Source: an uncultured Prevotellaceae bacterium
GTDB lineage: Bacteria; Bacteroidota; Bacteroidia; Bacteroidales; Bacteroidaceae
Direction of reading: 5' to 3'
Length of the DNA stretch: 34,786 nt
Assembly: GCA_900314655.1 (NCBI GenBank)
Contig: OMWC01000035.1
Location: 1 to 34,786, forward strand
The notes beneath the pieces were generated by a model. It was given only the letters and a program-made list of their open reading frames with translations. It ran no database searches and was not told the DNA's origin. The translations under genes were made by a program, and so were the position numbers. The first letter of the stretch is position 1. Each line of letters begins with the position of its first letter. This document shows, one piece after another, positions 1 to 7,628 of this stretch.

Positions 1-28
1 GTAAGTGAAAATTCTGACATGGCAAAAT

Positions 29-53
29 CCTGGGCAACTTTTTGTTGCTCAGG
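29..53 (+). terminator. Hairpin, possible terminator of an upstream gene
   Basis: A 10-bp stem (29-38 with 44-53, one G-T pair) closes a TTTTT loop. No U-run follows, so it may be a weak terminator for a gene left of the window or simply a structured leader. No good TAnnTTTG promoter was found between here and the first gene. Confidence 0.35.
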
Positions 54-147
54 CACTTATAAATAATGTTAAACTATAGTGTTGCGGAATTAAGGTTACA
101 AATGAATGTTTAGGCGATTGTTTTTTAATAATTAAAAAGGTAAAGAT

Positions 148-819
148 ATGAAAAAAGTATTAGTAGCCATCGTGGCGATGTTTTGCTCAATGAGCAGTTT
201 TGCTCAGTATAGCAGTGGCGGTTTTTCTCTTGATGAGGAGAATGTTTATTGGGGTGTACGTTTCGGTATGACAGCAGCCTCTTTGAGTGGTGATCTTGAT
301 GCCAGTTCCAAAGTGGGTATGACACTAGCAGGAGTAGTTGGTCTTCGTCCTTCAGATAATACGCCAGTGTTTATCGAAAGTGGTCTTTATTATACTGAGC
401 GTGGTGGTAAGAACGGCACTTACGATGTTGTAAAACGTGCTCCAGCAGGTTCTGTTACTCGTGTCGGTTATAATATTCTTGAAATACCTCTTACAATTAA
501 ATATGGATTAAAGGTTTCTGACCAGATAGCTGTTCTGCCTTTCTTCGGTCCTTATTTCTCGTATGCAATTTCCGGTAAGACAAAACAGACAGTGAATGGT
601 GAAACCCAATCTGAATCAGTTGGCACTTTTGATGAGAAGAAAGCATGTCATGGCGGCTTGAACCGAGCTAGTATGGGTCTCAAGCTTGGTGTAGGTGCTG
701 AATACAATAAGATATATGTGGAATTAGGCTATCAGTTTGGTATTACGAACATTGCAAAAGAAGAGAACTTCTCCGGTCGTAGCAATGCCTTCTTCGCTAA
801 TATTGGTGTGAATCTTTAG
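148..819 (+). CDS. Outer-membrane beta-barrel protein (PorT-like family)
   Basis: A 223-residue secreted protein. Residues 1-20 form a signal peptide (Lys-Lys start, hydrophobic core, SSFAQ cleavage site). The rest alternates short amphipathic strands rich in Gly, Tyr and Thr, for example VYWGVRFGMTAASLSGD and IYVELGYQFGITNIA, and ends in a strand (FFANIGVNL) typical of a barrel closing in the outer membrane. The family is the small 8-10-stranded 'outer membrane beta-barrel/PorT' type common in Bacteroidales; the substrate or partner cannot be told. The ATG at 148 follows an A-rich AAAAAGG stretch. It appears monocistronic, with a terminator just downstream. Base composition is more AT-rich than in the BlaI/M56 genes that follow. 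Confidence 0.8.
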   Translation: MKKVLVAIVAMFCSMSSFAQYSSGGFSLDEENVYWGVRFGMTAASLSGDLDASSKVGMTLAGVVGLRPSDNTPVFIESGLYYTERGGKNGTYDVVKRAPAGSVTRVGYNILEIPLTIKYGLKVSDQIAVLPFFGPYFSYAISGKTKQTVNGETQSESVGTFDEKKACHGGLNRASMGLKLGVGAEYNKIYVELGYQFGITNIAKEENFSGRSNAFFANIGVNL

Positions 820-838
820 CTCTTATTATAACGTTTAG

Positions 839-868
839 AATCCCTTCCTGCTTGCAGGGAGGGATTTG
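839..868 (+). terminator. Rho-independent terminator after the barrel protein
   Basis: Stem AATCCCT/AGGGATT (839-845 with 860-866) continues inward as CCTGC/GCAGG (847-851 with 854-858) around a single mismatch and a 2-nt loop. A T-rich TTTGTTGTT follows. It sits 20 nt past the stop codon. Confidence 0.7.
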
Positions 869-921
869 TTGTTACATAGAATGTAGGTGCAATATTCTCA
901 CAATATTTCCGTTCAATAGTT

Positions 922-2079
922 ATGCAATGGACTGACCAAATACGCTCTGTAAAGATCATTCTCGTGGTGGCTGCTATCGTGATAGCGGTGGCAAGTCTTG
1001 TCGTCAGTCATTATCTGGTGCGAGATTTGGCCGTGGAAGAACGAAGTAAGATGGGGGTGTGGGCAGAAGCCATGCGTACGCTTAATCTTGCAGATGAGAA
1101 TACTGACCTCAATCTGGTGCTTAAAGTCATTGATGAGAACAATACAATTCCCGTAGTTGTGACTGACAAGCAGGGAAATGTGCAGACGTTCCGTAATGTG
1201 GACTTGGATGGGAAGACATATGAGGATAGTCTTCAGATGGCAGCTTCGGTTGCCAAAAAGATGTTTGCTTCCGGTCGGTATATCCGCATCTTTATGGAAG
1301 ACGGAAAAGACTATATAGATGTCTGTTATGATGAATCGGTGATGATTAAGCGTCTAAATGTTTATCCCATCGTGCAACTTGGTGTTGTTATGATATTTGT
1401 AGTAGTGGCTATTTTCGCCTTACTTACTTCGAAGCGAGCAGAACAGAATAAGGTTTGGGTAGGTCTTTCTAAAGAAACAGCTCACCAATTAGGAACTCCG
1501 ATTTCCAGTCTGATGGCGTGGACGGAAATACTGAAAGAAACATATCCAGACGATGAATTGATTCCTGAAATGGATAAAGATGTGAAACGCCTGCAGCTGA
1601 TAGCAGAACGTTTCTCAAAGATAGGCTCTTTACCTGAGCCCGTACCTTCTAGCCTGATAGATGTAATGAACCATGTGATAGACTACATGGACCGTCGTAC
1701 CTCCCACAAAGTGAAGATGGAGAAGGTTTTCCCGCCGCAGGATATTATCGTGAAAATCAATGCATCGCTTTTCGAATGGGTTGTCGAGAACCTCTGCAAA
1801 AATGCTGTGGATGCAATGGAAGGCTCGGGGCGCATCACGCTCTTCATGCAGGACGAAGGCGACAAGGTGGCCATAGAGGTGAGCGATACAGGCAAGGGTA
1901 TCCGCAAGAAAGACGTCGGCAACGTTTTCAAACCCGGTTTCACCACCAAGAAACGCGGCTGGGGCCTGGGCCTCTCGTTGGCCAAGCGTATCGTGGAAGA
2001 ATATCACAAAGGACATATCTACGTGAAGAGCAGCGAAGTGGGGAAGGGCACCACTTTCCGCATAGAACTGCCGAAATAG
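922..2079 (+). CDS. Membrane sensor histidine kinase
   Basis: 385 residues. Two transmembrane helices (about 11-31 and 149-168) bracket a roughly 115-residue extracytoplasmic sensor region with no recognised domain. The cytoplasmic half is a HisKA-HATPase_c kinase. The phospho-acceptor is His188 in the H-box AHQLGTPISSL, a HQLGTP variant of the usual HELRTP. The N-box is at 290-299 (N290, N294), the G1 box DTGKGI at 322-327 and the G2 box GWGLGLSL at 346-353. No receiver or DNA-binding domain is fused and no response regulator lies nearby, so its partner is encoded elsewhere. The ATG at 922 puts the first helix right after a short charged N-terminus. The last third of the gene is visibly more GC-rich than the first two-thirds. 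Confidence 0.88.
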   Translation: MQWTDQIRSVKIILVVAAIVIAVASLVVSHYLVRDLAVEERSKMGVWAEAMRTLNLADENTDLNLVLKVIDENNTIPVVVTDKQGNVQTFRNVDLDGKTYEDSLQMAASVAKKMFASGRYIRIFMEDGKDYIDVCYDESVMIKRLNVYPIVQLGVVMIFVVVAIFALLTSKRAEQNKVWVGLSKETAHQLGTPISSLMAWTEILKETYPDDELIPEMDKDVKRLQLIAERFSKIGSLPEPVPSSLIDVMNHVIDYMDRRTSHKVKMEKVFPPQDIIVKINASLFEWVVENLCKNAVDAMEGSGRITLFMQDEGDKVAIEVSDTGKGIRKKDVGNVFKPGFTTKKRGWGLGLSLAKRIVEEYHKGHIYVKSSEVGKGTTFRIELPK

Positions 2080-2082
2080 GCA

Positions 2083-2200
2083 GGATAACTAATTATATAC
2101 GTTAAAAAATCATCGGATAACTAATTATATTCGTTAAAACCACTACTTTTTACATTTCGTTAACAGGAGGACGCGGAAAGATAACGAAATGTTTTAGTTA
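2083..2200 (+). promoter_or_regulatory. Probable BlaI-family operator array (three TAAC-N11-GTTA sites)
   Basis: Three half-site pairs TAAC-N11-GTTA lie at 2086-2104, 2118-2136 and 2182-2200. The first two sit in a 25-bp direct repeat (2083-2107 and 2115-2139, one difference) with a 32-bp period. The third is just upstream of blaI, next to a near-match -7 element around 2199-2205. BlaI/MecI proteins bind dyads as dimers and usually repress their own operon. The assignment of these dyads as operators is inference from position and repetition. Confidence 0.55.
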
Positions 2201-2235
2201 TTTTGCCTTAGAAATCAAACGAAAGGCAAAACAAC

Positions 2236-2595
2236 ATGAAATCCCTTACAGCAAAAGAAGAAGAAATCATGAACCATTTCTGGGAGAATGGTGAAATGAA
2301 GATCAGCGAGCTGCATGCGCTCTACAAAGAACCGAGGCCGCATGTGAACACGCTCGGAACCTTGGTGAAAATCCTCGAGGAAAAGGGATTTGTGGGGCAC
2401 AAAGCACTCTCGCCCCGCAATTTCCGCTATTTCGCCAAGGTTACGAAGGACGGCTACCGCAAGAATTCACTGAAGGACGTGGTGGACAAGTTCTTCGACA
2501 AAGACTATCTCGGCGTGGTGAACACACTGGTGAAAGACGAGAAGATTTCGCTCGACGAACTGAAGGAACTCATCAAAATGGTAGAAGGCCAATAA
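2236..2595 (+). CDS. BlaI/MecI/CopY-family transcriptional repressor
   Basis: 119 residues, the usual length. The N-terminal winged helix matches the BlaI/MecI fold: LTAKEEEIMNHFWENGEMKI, then a recognition-helix region (HVNTLGTLVKILEEKGFVGH) and a wing (RNFRYFAKVTKDGYRKN). The C-terminal helix (residues 84-119) is the dimerisation segment that is cleaved in classical BlaI. It is followed 23 nt later by an M56 peptidase gene, the classic repressor-sensor pair. In Staphylococcus the pair controls beta-lactamase. Here there is no beta-lactamase gene, and in Bacteroidota such pairs are widespread with mostly unknown regulons. Three dyads upstream suggest autoregulation. Confidence 0.9.
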   Translation: MKSLTAKEEEIMNHFWENGEMKISELHALYKEPRPHVNTLGTLVKILEEKGFVGHKALSPRNFRYFAKVTKDGYRKNSLKDVVDKFFDKDYLGVVNTLVKDEKISLDELKELIKMVEGQ

Positions 2596-2618
2596 CCCCG
2601 TAAACATTCATTGACGAC

Positions 2619-4469
2619 ATGGGACTGTTTTTTATCTATAGCCTGAAGGTGGCTTTCTGCCTGATAGCCTTCTATCTGCTGTTCAAACTGCTGCTGAGCA
2701 AAGAGACCTTCCACTCGTTCAACCGGCTGGTTTTGCTGCTGATTATGGTAGTTTCCATCCTGTTGCCATGGGTGAAGGTGACCACCGCCGAGCCAACGGA
2801 GATAGCTGAAGGCATGATCTCGATAGAGAGCGTCATCGCTTCTGCCGAGGTCGTAGACAGCGAAACGCCCGAAGGACTGACGGCCATACAGCTGCTCTTT
2901 ATTATATATATAATAGGTATAGCCGTGTTCTTCCTGCGCGAAGTGTTTTCCGTTTTCAGTCTGATCCGGCTGATCCGGCGTGGAACGCCGCTGACGGCCG
3001 GGCAGGCAGGAGTGTCGCAACGCGGTGTTCAGGTCGTTGTGATGAAAGACGAGATAGCCCCTTTCTCCTGGTTTCGCCATGTGGTGCTCTCGGAGAAAGA
3101 CTTCCGGGAAAATCCCCGTGAGATACTGACACACGAGCTGGCCCATATCCGTCTGGGACATTCGTGGGACGTGGCCGTCTGCAACCTGCTCATCATCTTC
3201 CAATGGTGGAACCCTGCCGCCTGGCTGTTGAAGCGCGAACTGCAGAACGTGCACGAATTCGAGGCCGACGAGGCCGTCATCAAAAGAGGAGTCGACGCCA
3301 AGCAGTACCAGTTACTGCTTATAAGAAAGTCCGTGGGCGAACGCCTGTTCTCCATGGCAAACAATCTTAATCACCAATCATTAAAAAAGAGAATCACAAT
3401 GATGACAACAAAGAAATCAAGTCCATGGCAGAAGGCGAAAGTGCTCGTAGCCCTGCCCATGGCTGCACTGGCCGTGGCGGCCTTTGCCAATACTGAAGTG
3501 GAGCGCGTGGCTGGGCAGGTGGAAACCGAGAGCCAGGCCGTGGCGGAAAAGGCTAAGGCCGACGTGGCGGGCGGTTTGGCTGCTGCGGAACAGCAGCCTG
3601 CGGAGAAGCTGGAGGTTATGGATAATAAGGGGAAGACGGTCAGCGTGAAAGGCGTTGTCATGCAGAAGGAAGACGAGAAACCGATTATCGGCGCTGCCGT
3701 GACTATTCGCGGAACAAAAACCGGCACGGTGACCGATGTGGACGGAAAATTCCATTTAGACAATGTGCCGGTAGGCTCGTGGATTGATGTGTTTATGATA
3801 GACTGCGAAATAGGGAGCCTGCAAGTGACCGAGAAGAATGCCTCCGACCTGCATTTCGCCATTGCTTTTGATGGGTCAGCGTCGTCGAAGAGCCCGGACG
3901 GCAATGTCTTCGACGTGGTGGAAGAGATGCCAGTCTTTCCTGGCGGAGCGGTTGCCATGATGGATTTCTTCATGAAGAACATGAAATATCCGAAGGATGC
4001 TATGGAAGCCAAGCAGGAGGGGCGCGTGATTGCGCAGTTTGTCGTGGAGAAAGACGGTAGCATCTCAGGCTCTCATATCGTCAAGTCGGTTTCGCCCTCA
4101 TTGGATGCAGAAGCCCTCAGGATAGTGAATGCCATGCCCAACTGGACACCGGGCCGACAAAACGGGAAACCTGTACGCGTGAAGTACACCGTTCCCTTGT
4201 CGTTCAAGCTGAAAGGTGATGCCGATAACGCTGCTGACGGCGGAGTCGTCAAGGAAACGATAGAGAAAGACCTGGCACAGAAAGTGAAGAATCTGGTCAT
4301 CGTCGTCGACGGGAAGGAAGTTCCGGAAGGCGAGATCAACAACTATTTATCCTCCCCAGAGAAGATACAGTCGATAACTGTCATCAAGGACATGGCCAAG
4401 GTGAAGGCCTTGTATGGCAATGCCGCCAATGGAAAGCAGGGAGCGATAATAATTACCACGAAAAAATGA
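2619..4469 (+). CDS. BlaR1-like M56 metallopeptidase fused to a TonB C-terminal domain
   Basis: 616 residues. Three N-terminal transmembrane segments (about 1-26, 37-55, 87-116) precede a gluzincin site: H172-E173-L-A-H176, with E215 or E218 in HEFEADEAV as the likely third ligand. A fourth hydrophobic segment (about 272-288) leads to the periplasmic part. This consists of an Ala/Glu-rich linker, a carboxypeptidase-regulatory-like beta-sandwich (about 345-405), a TonB C-terminal domain (about 435-530; MPVFPGG, YPKDA, WTPGRQNGKPV) and a segment resembling the plug of TonB-dependent receptors (about 557-616; ending KQGAIIITTKK). BlaR1-type M56 proteins sense an external signal and cause cleavage of BlaI. 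The TonB part suggests contact with an outer-membrane receptor, but that is inference. It is probably co-transcribed with the BlaI gene. Confidence 0.88.
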   Translation: MGLFFIYSLKVAFCLIAFYLLFKLLLSKETFHSFNRLVLLLIMVVSILLPWVKVTTAEPTEIAEGMISIESVIASAEVVDSETPEGLTAIQLLFIIYIIGIAVFFLREVFSVFSLIRLIRRGTPLTAGQAGVSQRGVQVVVMKDEIAPFSWFRHVVLSEKDFRENPREILTHELAHIRLGHSWDVAVCNLLIIFQWWNPAAWLLKRELQNVHEFEADEAVIKRGVDAKQYQLLLIRKSVGERLFSMANNLNHQSLKKRITMMTTKKSSPWQKAKVLVALPMAALAVAAFANTEVERVAGQVETESQAVAEKAKADVAGGLAAAEQQPAEKLEVMDNKGKTVSVKGVVMQKEDEKPIIGAAVTIRGTKTGTVTDVDGKFHLDNVPVGSWIDVFMIDCEIGSLQVTEKNASDLHFAIAFDGSASSKSPDGNVFDVVEEMPVFPGGAVAMMDFFMKNMKYPKDAMEAKQEGRVIAQFVVEKDGSISGSHIVKSVSPSLDAEALRIVNAMPNWTPGRQNGKPVRVKYTVPLSFKLKGDADNAADGGVVKETIEKDLAQKVKNLVIVVDGKEVPEGEINNYLSSPEKIQSITVIKDMAKVKALYGNAANGKQGAIIITTKK

Positions 4470-4494
4470 CTCTTTCCCGATAAATGATTATTGG

Positions 4495-4537
4495 AAAGGC
4501 TGCAACTGGCGGATTTCTCTTCGGCTGCAGCCTTTTT
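4495..4537 (+). terminator. Rho-independent terminator after the M56-TonB gene
   Basis: A perfect 10-bp stem AAAGGCTGCA/TGCAGCCTTT (4495-4504 with 4526-4535) is followed directly by a T-run. It lies 26 nt past the stop codon. Confidence 0.87.
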
Positions 4538-4794
4538 GTAGAAATCGTTTGCTTCACCTACGAGATTTACAGAAAGGCAATCTGATGAATTATATTCTTT
4601 GCTTCTCGCAAAGTTAAATCCTGGTGGCAGTCGTTGGTGCCCATAACGTATGATACAGCGCGTAATCGTGGAAAATATGAATGGGACGTACAAGGACTGT
4701 CGTGGATTATTGCACACGCTGGGGCACAGTGTGCGAAAATGCTGATTCTCAACTCGAAAAAAAGAAGTTGATGGATAATTTCTTCTGAAAATCC
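4538..4794. other. Intergenic stretch with no recognisable gene
   Basis: About 260 bp between the terminator and the next promoter. Frames on both strands are short and look like no known family. A TAACTTTG on the minus strand (4609-4616) has no partner -33 element. I see no RNA gene here. Confidence 0.5.
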
Positions 4795-4825
4795 TTTGTT
4801 TTTTGCTCACTTCTTTGTACCTTTG
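4795..4825 (+). promoter_or_regulatory. Bacteroidota-type promoter for DUF177-rpmF-fabH
   Basis: TTTG (4795-4798), 19 nt, TACCTTTG (4818-4825): a full match to the Bacteroidota sigma-factor consensus. A start near 4831 would give a leader of about 38 nt before the DUF177 gene. Confidence 0.85.
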
Positions 4826-4868
4826 CACCCCAAAGTGTGGATATGTAGCGTCTTCACTCGGATAGATT

Positions 4869-5402
4869 ATGTGTAGTTTAGAGTCCTTAAAGATAGACTT
4901 GAAAGGTCTGAAGGAAGGCGTGACAGCCTTGGAATACGACCTTGGCGATGCCTACTTCGGGGCGATAGACGGTTCCGAAGTAAGCAGGGGTGACGTGCAT
5001 GTGTCGCTGTCTATACGCAAGACAATCGGCTTTTTTGAACTCCTGTTCCATTCGGAAGGCATCGTAATCGTTCCTTGCGACCGCTGTCTGGATGATATGG
5101 AACAGCCAATCGTGGCTGAGAATCGTTTGACGGTGAAGCTTGGAGCCGAGTATAGTGAAGATGATGACTTGGTAACCGTTGACGAGAATGAGGGTATCCT
5201 CGATCTCTCTTGGTTTATCTATGAGTTCATTGCCCTGGCCATTCCCATCCAGCACGTTCACGACCCTGGCAAGTGTAACGCTGCTATGATAGAGGCTCTT
5301 GAGGAGCACTCCGCTGCCCGAAGCAGCGAGGCGGATGACCGAACGGACATTGATCCACGCTGGGAAGCTCTTAATAAGTTAAGGGCTAAGAGCGATGAGT
5401 GA
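4869..5402 (+). CDS. YceD/DUF177 family protein
   Basis: 177 residues. The centre holds the family's VPCDRCLDDMEQPI motif with a CxxC pair, followed by an acidic region (EYSEDDDLVTVDENEGILDLSWFIYEFI). The C-terminus carries the DPRWEALNKL signature. YceD/DUF177 proteins are encoded immediately upstream of rpmF in most bacteria and are linked to 23S rRNA accumulation; the exact biochemical role is unsettled. Here rpmF follows 54 nt later, as expected. First gene of the operon driven from 4795. The ATG at 4869 is the only start that fits the family N-terminus. Confidence 0.88.
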   Translation: MCSLESLKIDLKGLKEGVTALEYDLGDAYFGAIDGSEVSRGDVHVSLSIRKTIGFFELLFHSEGIVIVPCDRCLDDMEQPIVAENRLTVKLGAEYSEDDDLVTVDENEGILDLSWFIYEFIALAIPIQHVHDPGKCNAAMIEALEEHSAARSSEADDRTDIDPRWEALNKLRAKSDE

Positions 5403-5456
5403 AGAAATAACTTCGCTCGGAAATAGAAAACAATAAATTTTAAAATATTAATTATT

Positions 5457-5645
5457 ATGGCACATCCTAAAAGAAGACAGTCAAAGACTCGTACACTGAA
5501 GCGTAGAACTCACGACAAGGCAGTAGCCCCCACATTGGCAGTTTGCCCTAACTGTGGCGCATATCATATTTATCACACGGTATGCCCCACTTGCGGTTAC
5601 TACCGCGGCAAGATTGCTATCGTAATGGACGAAGCCGCTGAATAA
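5457..5645 (+). CDS. rpmF: Ribosomal protein L32
   Basis: 62 residues, typical for bL32, a small protein of the large ribosomal subunit. The N-terminus [21 protein letters not shown] is the basic rRNA-binding arm. Two CxxC pairs ([18 protein letters not shown]) make this the zinc-binding form. The stop codon TAA shares its last A with the ATG of fabH, so the two are translationally coupled. The yceD-rpmF-fabH order is conserved across bacteria and links ribosome and fatty-acid synthesis genes. Confidence 0.97.
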   Translation: MAHPKRRQSKTRTLKRRTHDKAVAPTLAVCPNCGAYHIYHTVCPTCGYYRGKIAIVMDEAAE

Positions 5646-6646
5646 TGAGCAAGATTAACGCAGTAATCACAGGTGTTGGCGGATACGTGCCCGACTATGT
5701 CCTCAATAATGATGAACTGTCGCGCATGGTTGATACCAATGACGAGTGGATTATGTCGCGTGTTGGCATTAAAGAACGCCGAATTCTTAACGAGGAAGGT
5801 CTTGGCACGAGTTATATGGCTCGCAAGGCTGCCAAGCAACTGCTCCAGAAGACAGGAACAGATCCTGACAGCATCGATGCCATTATTGTGGCTACTTCAA
5901 CGGCAGACTACAAGTTCCCCAGTACAGCTTCTATCGTGCTGGGAAAACTTGGGCTGAAGAATGCCTTTGCCATGGACTTCTCGGCAGCTTGTTGTGGATT
6001 TCTCTATACGCTTGATGTTGCCGCTGGATTGATACAAAGCGGTCGATACAAGAAAATCATCGTTATCGGTGCCGACAAGATGTCATCGATAGTTGATTAT
6101 CAGGATCGTCAGACGTGTCCGCTTTTTGGCGACGGAGCAGCTGCCGTGCTGCTTGAGGCTACAACGGAAGAGAATATCGGTGTGATGGACAGTTATTTCC
6201 GTACCGATGGCAAGGGCTTGCCCTTCCTTCACCTGAAAGCGGGCGGTTCGGTATGTCCTCCATCTCATTTCACGGTAGATCATCGTTTGCATTACCTTTT
6301 TCAGGAAGGACGTACTGTGTTCCGTTATGCTGTGACGTCGATGAGCGATGATTGTGAACTGATAGCCGAGCGCAACGGTCTCACCAAAGACAATATCCGC
6401 TTCGTTGTTCCTCATCAGGCTAATATCCGCATCATTGAAGCTGTGGCTAAGCGCCTGGAAGTGCCGATGGAGCAGGTGATGGTCAATATCGAGCATTTCG
6501 GTAACACAAGTGCCGCTACCATTCCATTGGCTCTTTGGGAGTATGAACCTCAGCTTAAGAAAGGCGACAACCTGATTCTTACAGCATTTGGTGCTGGATT
6601 TGTACATGGCGCCAGCTATTTGAAGTGGGCTTATGATTCGAAGTGA
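5645..6646 (+). CDS. fabH: 3-oxoacyl-[acyl-carrier-protein] synthase III
   Basis: 333 residues. FabH condenses acetyl-CoA (or another short acyl-CoA) with malonyl-ACP to start fatty-acid synthesis in the cytoplasm. The Cys-His-Asn triad is visible: Cys116 in DFSAACCGF, His257 in VPHQANIRI and Asn287 in [12 protein letters not shown]. The N-terminal [15 protein letters not shown] and the [12 protein letters not shown]-terminus are standard. The start overlaps the rpmF stop by one base. The stop codon lies inside the first unit of a 7-bp tandem repeat that runs into era. Confidence 0.97.
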   Translation: MSKINAVITGVGGYVPDYVLNNDELSRMVDTNDEWIMSRVGIKERRILNEEGLGTSYMARKAAKQLLQKTGTDPDSIDAIIVATSTADYKFPSTASIVLGKLGLKNAFAMDFSAACCGFLYTLDVAAGLIQSGRYKKIIVIGADKMSSIVDYQDRQTCPLFGDGAAAVLLEATTEENIGVMDSYFRTDGKGLPFLHLKAGGSVCPPSHFTVDHRLHYLFQEGRTVFRYAVTSMSDDCELIAERNGLTKDNIRFVVPHQANIRIIEAVAKRLEVPMEQVMVNIEHFGNTSAATIPLALWEYEPQLKKGDNLILTAFGAGFVHGASYLKWAYDSK

Positions 6647-6669
6647 AAAGTGAATAGTGAAAAGTGAAG
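6642..6669 (+). repeat. 7-bp tandem repeat (AGTGAAW x4) across fabH stop and era start
   Basis: Units AGTGAAA (6642-6648), AGTGAAT (6649-6655), AGTGAAA (6656-6662) and AGTGAAG (6663-6669), then a degenerate AATTGAAG. The fabH stop lies in unit 1. Every unit carries a GTG, but only the one in unit 3 (6657) is in frame with era. Confidence 0.85.
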
Positions 6670-7586
6670 AATTGAAGCATAAAGCAGGATTCGTAAATAT
6701 CGTTGGTAATCCCAACGTAGGAAAAAGTACGCTCATGAACCAGTTGGTTGGTGAGCGTATTTCAATTGCAACGTTCAAGGCTCAGACCACGCGCCACCGC
6801 ATCATGGGCATCGTGAATACTGATGATATGCAGATTGTGTTCTCGGATACCCCCGGTGTGCTCAAGCCCAACTATAAGTTGCAGGAGTCGATGCTGGCAT
6901 TCTCAGAGAGTGCCTTGGCAGATGCCGATGTGCTGCTATATGTTACTGACGTTGTAGAGAATCCGGAAAAGAACATGGATTTTCTGACGAAGGTACAGAA
7001 GATGCAGATACCCGTACTTTTGCTGATCAATAAGATTGATGAGCTGTCTGGCCCGACTAGTAAAACTAATGAGACTAGTCAAACCAGATTGACGAGTATT
7101 GTCGAAAGGTGGCACGCCTTGTTACCTAATGCGGAGATTTTGCCTATTTCGGCCAAAAATAAGTTCGGAATAGATATGTTGTTGAAACGCATCAAGGAAC
7201 TGCTGCCAGAGAGCCCTGCCTATTTCGACAAGGAACAGCTCACCGACAAACCCGCTCGTTTCTTCGTTTCAGAGATCATTCGCGAGAAGATCCTTCTCTA
7301 TTATGACAAGGAGATACCCTATAGCGTAGAGGTCGTGGTGGAGAGTTTCAAGGAGACGGCGAAGAACATCCATATACGCGCCATCATCTATGTAGAGCGC
7401 GATTCGCAAAAAGGCATTATCATCGGTCATCAAGGTGTAGCTTTGAAGAAGGTGGGAGCTGAGAGCCGTAAAGCCTTGGAACGTTTCTTCGGAAAGAGCA
7501 TTTATTTGGAAACCTACGTGAAGGTGGACAAGGACTGGCGTTCTTCGCAGAAGGAGCTTAACAACTTCGGGTATAATCCCGGATGA
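6657..7586 (+). CDS. era: GTPase Era, 16S rRNA maturation / 30S assembly
   Basis: 309 residues, slightly longer than usual. Era binds the 3' end of 16S rRNA and checks 30S assembly. The G domain shows G1 GNPNVGKS, G3 DTPG, G4 NKID (125-128) and G5 ISAK (164-167). A C-terminal KH domain has IIGHQGVALKKVGAESRKAL. The start is uncertain: GTG 6657 lies in a 7-bp tandem repeat, while the conserved family N-terminus begins around HKAGFVNIVG, so TTG 6672 is possible. Between G4 and G5 there is a stretch TSK-TNE-TSQ-TRL-TSI (134-148) encoded by five 9-bp units. I recall no such stretch in other Era proteins. It is 10 nt after fabH, so probably in the same transcript. Confidence 0.95.
   Translation: MKSEELKHKAGFVNIVGNPNVGKSTLMNQLVGERISIATFKAQTTRHRIMGIVNTDDMQIVFSDTPGVLKPNYKLQESMLAFSESALADADVLLYVTDVVENPEKNMDFLTKVQKMQIPVLLLINKIDELSGPTSKTNETSQTRLTSIVERWHALLPNAEILPISAKNKFGIDMLLKRIKELLPESPAYFDKEQLTDKPARFFVSEIIREKILLYYDKEIPYSVEVVVESFKETAKNIHIRAIIYVERDSQKGIIIGHQGVALKKVGAESRKALERFFGKSIYLETYVKVDKDWRSSQKELNNFGYNPG
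7056..7100 (+). repeat. In-frame 9-bp tandem repeat inside era
   Basis: Five 9-bp units from 7056: ACTAGTAAA, ACTAATGAG, ACTAGTCAA, ACCAGATTG, ACGAGTATT. Each encodes Thr-x-x (TSK, TNE, TSQ, TRL, TSI). The first three are clearly related, the last two degenerate. The unit resembles the CTAG-bearing 9-bp repeat upstream of asnS (32316-32381). Confidence 0.75.
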
Positions 7587-7628
7587 CGGCTGGCATTATT
7601 AATTAAGAATAAAAAGGAGAAAAGATAT

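Noticed and set aside
4609..4616. Minus-strand TAACTTTG as a promoter in the 4.5-4.8 kb gap
   Set aside because: No TTG 19-21 nt upstream on that strand, and no minus-strand gene to serve.
4343..4828. 161-codon minus-strand frame across the M56 gene end and the intergenic gap
   Set aside because: It runs through a strong terminator hairpin and a plus-strand promoter and resembles no known protein.
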